Below, in pieces: positions 55,885 through 64,000 of a stretch of DNA of 64,000 bases. The notes below the pieces were generated by a model. That model made no database searches and had not been told where the DNA came from. It saw only the letters and a list, made by a program, of their open reading frames with translations. Every line of letters starts with the position of its first letter. Position 1 is the first letter of the stretch. The DNA lies in the NCBI GenBank assembly GCA_973895155.1, contig OZ316899.1, forward strand, positions 13,702,001 to 13,766,000, in the 5' to 3' direction. Both the position numbers and the translations under genes were made by a program. This DNA comes from Marsupella aquatica. Lineage: Eukaryota > Marchantiophyta.

Positions 55885-58800
55885 CCTTGGAATGGGACCA
55901 TTTTTATAATTTCTGGTTCCCCCGCGAAAAGCCCCACGGGGAGGGCAAACAGACAGACCAAAAGGCCAGACCAAGCGACCAAAACAAAGCCAAAAACACA
56001 GCGCACAGACACACGTGACCAGCGCATAACACGCAACCCCCCGCCCACAAAACAGTGGGTGAGGGAACATCAATCACCAACACAAGCCAAAGCGCATCAT
56101 AAGAGGGCATCGTTCATTCAGATCAGCCCGGAGCCGCGGTCACCATGATCAAGCAAAAGAATTGACAGCAGTGTTGCCACTGCCCAGGCATTCCCTACGC
56201 AGGTCATCAATCCATGCCTTGGCCCGAATCAGGCGGGTCCACTTCCTGCCCGGGGGGCAGCGCCGGCTAACAGCAAACGCGTTCTCCGCTGCCTCGTTCA
56301 GAACAAGCCCTAAGTCAAACACATGTCTCCCCCCCGACTGAAACATGTGGATGTTCCTTCCCATCCAGAGTCGCCACAGAATTTGATGCAAGACAAAGAT
56401 CCGAGCCACTTGAACATGCTCCTTCCCGCAGGCCGCCTCTAAAAGAGCCATCAATCCTTGTCCAATTGGCAAACCCAGACTCCGCAACAAAGCCTGACAG
56501 AGGCACCAGCAGCAGACAGCATGTGTATAGTGGAAAAACAGGTGGGGGATCGTTTCAAGCCAGCCATTACAAAGCTTGCAATCTCCATTACTAACCTCCA
56601 TTCTGAGTGCACGAGCCCCTGTGAATAGGTCCCCTACAATGATCCTCCAAAAAAAGGTCTTGCCTCTAATTGGAAGATCAGACCCCCAAAGCTTGGCCCA
56701 GCACACATTCCAGCGCATCTCAGGCCAGGACAGCGACCAGATCCAATTGAGGCGGTCATGGGAAGAATTCATAGGCCTTAAGAAGTCATACACTCTACAA
56801 TTCTCAATTCTGAAGTCCTTCAGTGGCTCCGATTGATCTGTCCATCTCCATTGCTTGGCATACAAGTAGTACTCAGATTGGCAGTTATTAGCATGCCAAA
56901 GGCAATCCAAGAATGAGCGTGCCATTGTTCGATGCTCATCAGAAAAGCCATGCATGTTGTGCCAACGTAACGGGAGGTCCTTCCAACATCCATCCTCCGT
57001 CGACCATCCATCACCAATAGACCTCAATCCCAGCCTGCCACAAATTGCAGCAATCTCTGTGATTGCCTCATTCGGAAGAGAATTAAAGCCTACCATACAT
57101 CTGAGGGTATCCATGATGCTCCACCGGGAAGGCAGCCCCGTCAGGCCAGGATCAAAGGATAAGTGGGCTCTCACTAGCTCCCAGCTTCTCCAGAGACCAG
57201 TCGTGTATGGCAGCCCACTAAATGAACGAGGCGTGCACAACAGAAGCCGGTCCTGGAAGGAGTATCCATTGCGCCTAATAATCTTATAGTTCATCCAACC
57301 CATCAAGGTCAGGTTGGCTGCCAGCATCCTAGACCATTCCGTCTCAGGCGCGTTAAGTGCCTTAGTAAACCATTGAGAGAGCAATGCATCAGAGTGACAG
57401 CAGAAGTCCCGGAATCCCAGCCCCCCCCTCCACACGTGGCAAAGCCATCCAATCCCAGGCCACCAGGGGGACCTTCCGTCCTCCTGTGGCATTATATCCC
57501 CATAAAAATTCTCTGCTCAAAGCAATTACCTTCTTCGCCAGGCCAACAGACGCCTTGCAATACATGACATGGTAGATCGGAATAGCAAGTAGTACCTGTT
57601 TGACCAGTAGTGAACGGCCAGTAAAGGAAAGGAGTTTGTTGGACCAAACTGAAAGCCTGGCACAAATCTTATCAAGGCAGAATTTGTGCAGTTGTTCCGT
57701 GCTCAAGCTCTCACCCAATGGTGCCCCCAGGTATTTCTGCATCTCACCGCTTTGACTGATAAGGCAGCCCGTGTTATTCAGCCACTCAGGGATCCGATCC
57801 ATTGCCAATGGAATCACCACGGATTTCTTCAGATTCAGTTGGGCCCCACTCGCCTTCTCATAGCATTCAAGAGCAGTGGTTGCTTCCTCAAAGGTGCACT
57901 CTGTGGCCGGGACAAACATTCCAACATCATCCGCAAATAGTCTATAGCAGATAGTGAATCCAGGGGTGATCTGGAAGCCACTAAGTCTGCCCTCCGCCAT
58001 CTCAGTTTCAAGAAAGTCCATAAGAGGTTGCGTGGAGATGACAAACAGCAATGGTGACAGTGGGCAGCCCTGTCTTACCCCTCGTTTAAGCTCAAATGTG
58101 TTAGATAGTAATCCGTTCACCAAGGCTCTGGAAGATGCCTGTGCCAGCAGTGCCCTGACCAGCATAGTGAAACGTCCGCAGATACCCAGTAGGTGCATGC
58201 ATTCCCATAAGTAGTCATGTGAAATAGGTCAAAAGCCTTTTTCCAAAATCCAGTTTAAGGAACAATGTCTCTCTCCTTTTGTTATGGACCCAGTCCCAGG
58301 TAAGCCAGGCGAGGAAAATATTTTCAAGAATGTGTCTTCCAGGTATAAATCGAGTCTGTTGTGAGCTGATAATCATGTGTAGAATCGGTTTGAGCCGAAT
58401 AGCGAGGATCTTGGCAATGAGCTTGTATATCGTATTTAACATTGTCAAGGGGCGCCAGTCCCTTAAAAATCTTTTGTCAGGTTTCTTGGGTATGAACTTC
58501 ACAATCCCTTCACAGATGCCAGCGTCCAGAGCACTTGTAAGCCAAAACTCCTTTATCATATCCACCAGATCTTGCCCGAGAAACTCCCAGCATGCTCTGT
58601 AGACCTCAGCCGTCATGCCATCAGGTCCTGGTGTTTTGTCGCAAGGCAGAAGCCACAGCACCTCCTTCACCTCCTGGTATGACGGGAGTCTCTCCATCCT
58701 CAAAATCTCCGCTCCCAAGAGCGCAAACTGCGTGTTGCCAAGCAGTCTATCTCTGGCCACACGTACCTCTGCCAACTCCGCCACCGATTGCAGCTCAGGC

Positions 58801-60065
58801 GAGTATAATGTTTGGCAGAACCTTTCCACCTCCTTCAAGATTCCCCCAGGGTCAGATACTGTACTCCCGTCCTCCCTACTCAATGAAGGCATAGACTCAC
58901 GAGATTGTTTAGCCTTCACTGTGGCAAAGAAAAACTTTGTTGATTCGTCTCCTTCACTTAGCCACTTAATTCTGGCTAGCCGTCTTCCTCTGTGCGCTTT
59001 CTCCAGCTCAGAAGCATGTAGAGTGTCCTCCACGTCCATGAACTCTGCAATGTCTCCCTCTGAATGGTGCTCTATAATGGCCATCTTAAGTACACGCAGC
59101 TGAGCTTGCTGCGTAGCCATCTCCATCTTAGTCGTCCTTGGTTGGGCTTGTATCTCCTTTAGTGTTTGACGCATTTTCCAGCTGCCCTTAGCAAAGCGCA
59201 GCCGCGGGTCCACAAAATCTCCCCGTCCCACCCTCCAAGCATCTTCCAACCGCAGAATGTCCTCCCTTCTTCGCAGAAACGCCGGGTTGGCCATGAGCAA
59301 TCTCACTTTGCCTCTCTCCACCGTCTCTGTCAGTCCAGAGAGCCGCACATTCAGCATTACTGGATCATGATCCGAGAGGGCAAAGCCCCCGTCATGTAAG
59401 AGTTCCACCTCTCGAAGCCATTCTCCCCTTTCACTAACGTAAATCCTGTCAAGTCGAGACTGTGACATCGCTCCATTTCGATTCCTCCTCCACGTGAAGC
59501 ACGGGCCTACAGCACCTCCCCTAATGTCCCACGCGTCTGTCAAATTGAATCTCATCTTCAAAAATCTCCAAAACTCAGCCTCTCTACCTCGGATCAGCGG
59601 CGATGTACCTGTTGAGTTTGTTTTGTGTTCTGTCATATTGAAGTCGCCACACAACACCCAGTCGTTGTGTGGCAACATCACCTTAAGATCATTCCATAGC
59701 AGAGCCCTTAGTCTAGCTGAATTGGGAGCATATATACACACAATTCCGAATGTCACCGTTCCCTTCTCGACCACCGCCCGTACTGCCCTTCCCATATCCA
59801 GTGTTCCCGAGCCCACCACCCTCAATTCTGGGTGTACCAGAAGAGCCGTTCCTCCCCTTCCCTCGTCTAGCTCAAAAGAAAAGTGTTGATATGAAGGGAG
59901 AATAGCCCGTAGAGCCATATCAAGTCTAAATTGATCAGTTTTAACTTCTTGTAGGGCCAGAATCCCTAGCTGTACCTTCAGAGATCTTACCCAATTCTTA
60001 ACAATATGCTTACGGTTGGGCTTGCAAAGTCCACAAACGTTCCAAGACGCTACTTTGAGCCTTTT
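55885..60065 (-). mobile_element. L1-like LINE, 5' truncated, inserted in Gypsy-B
   Basis: 4181 bp in minus orientation, flanked by the 13-bp duplication GTTC(A/G)AAAAGTTT (55872-55884 and 60066-60078). It begins inside ORF2 at the first endonuclease strand, so the 5' UTR and ORF1 are missing, as usual for target-primed insertion. No clear poly(A) tail is seen at the 3' (left) junction. Confidence 0.9.
56149..60063 (-). pseudogene. LINE ORF2: endonuclease, reverse transcriptase, zinc finger
   Basis: Apurinic-type endonuclease: VASWNVCGLCK, LALQEVK, CIYAPN, CGDFNMTE, SRLDRIYVS and LSDHDPVML carry the catalytic Asn, Glu, Asp and His. RT follows with TPGPDGMTAEVYRACWEF, FIPGRHILENIFLAW, RGVRQGCPLSPLLFV, the catalytic YRLFADDVGMF and LGAPLGESLS. 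The C-terminal zf-RVT segment is FFWRIIVGDLFTGARAL, then CKLCNGWLETIPHLFFHYTH. Frameshifts occur near 58215-58250 (two) and near 57420. It nicks target DNA and primes reverse transcription there; this copy is inactive. Confidence 0.92.
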
Positions 60066-60259
60066 GTTCGAAAAGTTTAAGTTCTAAAGGAAGAAAGAGG
60101 GAAACTGAAGCAGATTCTGAGTACTTGGATTTTGGATTTCTTGAAGGAGAAGTGGTCCAGGTGCATGGGATAAGTTTGAGTTCCGATTCTGGTTTAGACT
60201 TAGACAATTTTGATTAAAGTGGAGCAGACCAGAGGCTGCTCAGGTTTATTGGGGGAGAA
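60066..60259 (+). other. Gypsy-B 3' untranslated region and polypurine tract
   Basis: Resumes after the LINE with the second target duplication, the end of the tail frame, then TTTATTGGGGGAGAA directly before the LTR at 60260. Gypsy-C has the same tract. Confidence 0.85.
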
Positions 60260-61059
60260 TGTCGTGACGAATCGTTTCCGTGCCGCGACCCGGAATGAGA
60301 AAGTCGGTTGGTGCTCTGTTTTTTGTGAGTTGCGAATGGTTTGGAGTCGAATCATTTTGACTTCAAGCTCGACTCCGAGAGTCGATTGGCATTCCATTTT
60401 CTGTGAGCTGCGAATGGTTTGGAGTGAAATCGTTTCAACTTCAAGCTTGACTCTGAGTGACGATTGGTGTTTTGTTTCTGATGAGTTTTGGGCATGCGGA
60501 AGCTAAGGAGTTGGGAGTTGGTTGCGATTGGAATGCGAAGGGCTGTTGGTTTGTCTTCTGGCGACCAAGAGTCTGGCTGTTGAGTTCTGAACCCGCCTGG
60601 CGGTGACTCGTTGGGCAGGGATGCTGGTTCTGAGGTGTATTTGAGGGCTGGGCTTCAGCTCAGTCTTGTGGAGTCGATCATTTATGGTGATTTGGATTGA
60701 AGATTGGGATGCTACCGATTGTGGACCAGCAAACCTGAGTGTTGGATCGTTGGCGATGCGAGCTAGAGATTCTGAGTTCTGAGCTTGAGCACTTGAGTAA
60801 TTGGATTTCGTGGATTTTCCGACTTGATAACCTTTGAGTGGACGATAGCCCAATGGAAGATAGATAGTAGCCCGCTGAAGGGTTAGAGATCAGACTTCCA
60901 CGAGTGACCCGCCCAAGGGCACCCATTGTATTGATAACAAGATTTCCAGAAAGTAAAGTGTTTGAGTTTGGGCCCCAAATTGTGTTTGTCACTCATCTGG
61001 ATCGCAGCCAGAAATAGTCCATTTTCCCGAGGTGACCCTTGCATTAAGTCCACGCGACA
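60260..61059 (+). repeat. Gypsy-B 3' LTR
   Basis: 800 bp, TGTCGTGACGAATC to CCACGCGACA. It contains a 77-bp tandem duplication (60325-60401 and 60402-60478). Confidence 0.95.
60325..60478 (+). repeat. 77-bp tandem duplication in the Gypsy-B LTR
   Basis: Two diverged copies starting TGTGAGTTGCGAATGGTTTG and TGTGAGCTGCGAATGGTTTG. The truncated 5' LTR starts inside the second one. Confidence 0.9.
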
Positions 61060-63290
61060 ACGGACAATACAATTTAGCAGTGTACAAAAAGTACAGTGTA
61101 GCATATAGACTAGAGTGGCAATTGCTACTGCAATGAAATGATCACACACAGATGTAGAGTAGACATACTTTTTGGTTTGTTGAGCCCACACTGAAAACTG
61201 ATCGCCTAGTACAATAGCTCCACCTACACCTCAATTTTGTGGGCGGCTATGATTCACCAAAGGAGATCTGCAACAAGATGTAATGCATTTGAATCACATA
61301 CAATAGTCGTGACATGTAAAACAGGAATTTTTTGAACAGGAGTGGTATCAAGTAGTGTGATCAGGGTTGTAATTTTTACATCCTAAATAGGCTATGATAG
61401 TGAATGAGACAAATAAGTTAGGCATAAATCACTTTTTCCAGGTTATCACATGGCCCATTAATTCCAGTCTTTCTTTTAAGTGAGCTTGCTAGCCTCTTAA
61501 ATTAGGATATCCTACTTAGTGCAGCCACAATAGGATAAGTTATGTACTGTTCACCCTAAACCCTGGACCCAAAATTGCTCATAATTCAAAATTTTAAGTA
61601 AATATCCTCTCTGTTCAAGTCAGAGTGTTAAGTTACAGGTCAATGGTCTCTGGTCTATGCATGCGGTGTGACAAGTGGTCCTCTAGAGCGTGTGATCCAA
61701 ACATGTGTAGACACCAAAGTGACCGGTGGTGGGGTCTGGGAGGGTAGGACAAGTGACATCACCAGACACACTACAGGATGGCGAGTGGTTCCAGATGATA
61801 CATTGTGCTCTGTGCAAAAACCGACATCCAAGAGAACGGTCATCCAACTCTGGGCCAGAAGCCCTACAGGCAGGACAGTCATATTGGCAACTGTGCACAC
61901 ACCCTTGGCACCTAATTTGTGGTGGGTCATGTACAAGAGACACAAATACCAAGGATGTCGGGAAGGGTACTGAAGCAGGTAGAGGCCAGCTGTAGTTGTT
62001 CCTAGCAAGAACAGGGTACTCAAAGTACCATGCAGACTGGGCTGGAAGGATCCCCAGTCTGACGTACTCAAGGTGCAACATCTATGCCTTGCATGCAAGC
62101 CGCACATGTTCAGCGTTGCGGGTCCTCACCATAAGTGTTGCTTTTGTTGTGATGTCCTTTGTTCACGTCCTTTGATGAGCAAGGCGAGCAGGAGGTCGAC
62201 TTGCCTTGCCCACAACAACCAACTTGCACTTATCAGTTCCCACTCACTAAATTGGTTCCAACTACAGGTCACAGTATACACATAGCATGAAAAGTGCATA
62301 GTACATATTTGATGTTGAGTTCCTAAGACAAAGAGCATGTATAGAAAACCATGTTCTCCATGGACATGTGCATAAATCATATTTGGATCTTGTTTTTTCA
62401 TCCAGAAAGATCAAAAGTCTCACCTTGCAGGTTGCAGCAAAGAGAAAACTCACTGGTTGTCGTGTTGTGCAAGTGAACCTCCACTGAGGTGGTAGAAAGC
62501 TGACAAAGCTTCAGGAAGATGTGAAAGCAAAAAACTGCTCACAAGCTCAATTCATCCATGGCCCAGTTCAAGGCAAAACAGACTACAACATTCAGAAAGA
62601 GTCAACTCTACACTTGGTTGTCCAGATCAAAATGTAGCACACACCCTTCGCTTGCTATCCACACTATATTGACATGATCTTTAAAGTAGGCTATCAACCG
62701 CAACACAACTCAACGTTCACAGATTTTGAGGCAACTCAGTCTCTCACCAATAACAAATGAAGGTCGAGGTTGAGATGAGGTGAAGCGTTGGCTTACCTCC
62801 ACAGCAAGGCGCCAAAGGAGCTCAACAAGGAGCTCAGCTGGCAAAGCAATATACAGCTCAATTAGCAATTCCTCCACATGCTAGGTTTGTCAATGGGAAA
62901 GCAATAACTCAACTGACAAGCAAACTACTCAATACATGCTGTTGAGAAGGAGCATTTTTTTTAATCTGAAACTATGTAACAGTGTCACGATCAAGGAGGG
63001 CTGGCCTGAAAGGGAGAAGCAACAACGTGGAGTCTATTATCAAAATCCAATAAGAACTGGATGAGGTTTAGACAGGAGTTTAGAACTTGCCAATTGAATC
63101 CCGGTCTAGACTTGTATCTGCTAGCCTGTAGTTAGCTGTGACTCCTGTAAGCTTTGTTCACAACCCTCTTAAGATATAAACAATTAGAACAAACACAAGT
63201 TGTCAAGACAGATTTCACTGGAGCAAAAAGTCCAAATCAGGTGAACAAAAACCTAACGAGAGAAAATAACAATGAAACTAAGAAGGCAGG
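61060..63290. other. No supported gene
   Basis: Mixed non-coding sequence. The longest frames (61655-62107 minus, 61668-61973 plus) overlap each other on opposite strands and show no domain. A plus-strand frame at 61726-61995 has scattered cysteines (CALCKN, CTHPWHLIC) but no recognised fold. Confidence 0.5.
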
Positions 63291-64000
63291 TGTCACGTCG
63301 TCGGCTGCGGCCTTAACTCAGACTTCAGCTTAGACGGGCACATCCCTCGTAAATCTGAGGGTTCGGGCAGGAAGGGAAGCACGTAATGCACCTTATTCTC
63401 GTAAACTAGCGCTAAGTGCGCATACTGCTAAATACGGACACCTCCTAGGTATGGTTTGTGTTCCGCCGCCGGAACGTACCTTAGTCGATAGCAGGATCGA
63501 ACCCGGCTTAAGGGCTTCTAACCCTTCGTGCTGTCCGCCTTTGATCCGAATTCGATGATATAGGTCCTCAACCCGTGCTCGCAACCACTTACCCGCAGGC
63601 TGCACCCTGTGCACGTCTCGGGTAGTGCGTTTGGCCTGGCGCTGCCACCCATATACGAGAAACCCACACACATACACGCGCACATGCATACAATCTCGAT
63701 TTACACGAAGGAAAATGATGGGAAAGGATTTTACTACAAAGGGAACATATGCGTACACTTAGTTGACCCGACAGCCCCGGAATGAACAGGTTCAAGGCCG
63801 AGGGTGCACACTACAACGGAGCCCGGCTCCGCACTCGCCCGGCGAGCTTAGTCCTACCCCCTCCCCTTGGTACTCTTTCATTCCCAGAGGTCGGGACTCC
63901 CCGCACATACCGCGGATGTCCAACTCTGCAACTAAAAACCCCCCCTGCCTCTACCGAGGGGTGCACTAAATACTAAGGGACGAGGGACGGGGTGTCCTCT
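63291..64000 (-). mobile_element. 3.9-kb LTR-like element, copy 3 (cut by the window end)
   Basis: Starts TGTCACGTCGTCGGC at 63291 and matches the 3' non-coding part of copy 1 in reverse complement, more closely than copy 2 does. The 5 bp before it are GCAGG. No TGG-type primer site lies outside its end, so it is not the 5' LTR of an element extending left. It may be a solo LTR or the 3' LTR of an element to the right. Confidence 0.88.

Larger units (their letters stand above)
45556..61059 (+). mobile_element. Gypsy-B: gypsy element carrying two later insertions
   Basis: 5' LTR 45556-46208 (truncated at its outer end), PBS, gag, protease, RT, RNase H, integrase, polypurine tract and 3' LTR 60260-61059. 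It is interrupted by the 3.9-kb element copy 2 (47134-51003) and a LINE (55885-60065). The coding frames carry several nonsense codons and frameshifts. Without a full 5' LTR the target duplication cannot be tested. Confidence 0.93.

Noticed and set aside
61655-62107. 150-codon minus-strand open frame.
   Set aside because: It overlaps equally long plus-strand frames, has low-complexity hydrophobic composition and shows no motif.

Overview
The window is eukaryotic and almost certainly from a plant-lineage (streptophyte) genome. It is a pile of nested transposable elements with little ordinary gene content. Supporting signs are Ty1/copia and Ty3/gypsy elements of plant type, an L1-like LINE, Mutator-like MITEs with 9-bp target duplications, and a GT-AG intron of 119 bp. 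I did not identify the species. No rRNA, tRNA, CRISPR or prokaryotic operon structure was recognised.

Layout. 1-2369: 3' half of a copia element (Copia-1), inserted in the opposite orientation into the integrase gene of a decayed minus-strand gypsy element (Gypsy-A, 2370 to about 9950), whose long 5' LTR carries its own coiled-coil reading frame. 10388-15414: a minus-strand transposase-like gene of unrecognised family, with one clear intron and several nonsense codons. 18593-21230: a broken, Ser/Pro-rich minus-strand gene with a triplicated motif. 21658-22143: a small zinc-ribbon-like fragment. 22367-32130: Copia-2 (target duplication CAGAT), carrying between PBS and gag a 3985-bp insertion (22594-26578, duplication ATTGA). 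32131-34673: exon-like repeats and a MITE. 34674-40234: Copia-3, with identical LTRs and a gag-pol frame broken by a single stop. 43342-45555: an internally deleted gypsy (Gypsy-C, minus). 45556-61059: Gypsy-B (plus), interrupted by a second copy of the 3.9-kb element (47134-51003, itself holding a MITE) and by a 5'-truncated LINE (55885-60065). 63291-64000: start of a third copy of the 3.9-kb element.

Main conclusions. (1) The 3.9-kb elements have TG...CA ends and 5-bp target duplications but no terminal repeats. They share collinear blocks with the Gypsy-A LTR, so I read them as solo LTRs of a gypsy lineage whose LTR encodes an approximately 878-codon protein. (2) All three copia elements carry a hairpin with compensatory changes 60-80 bp upstream of the 3' polypurine tract, an exact internal copy of the tract core (AGGGGGAG) inside the RT gene, and a 60-98 residue insertion in RT that starts at that tract. 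(3) Their primer-binding site matches the anticodon arm of tRNA-Ile(IAU), suggesting half-tRNA priming. (4) Many of the nonsense codons sit at TGA where arginine is expected, pointing to CpG decay of methylated elements.

Order of events: Gypsy-A before Copia-1; Gypsy-B before the LINE and the 3.9-kb copy 2; copy 2 before MITE M2; Copia-2 before the 3.9-kb copy 1; Copia-3 is the youngest dated by LTR identity.
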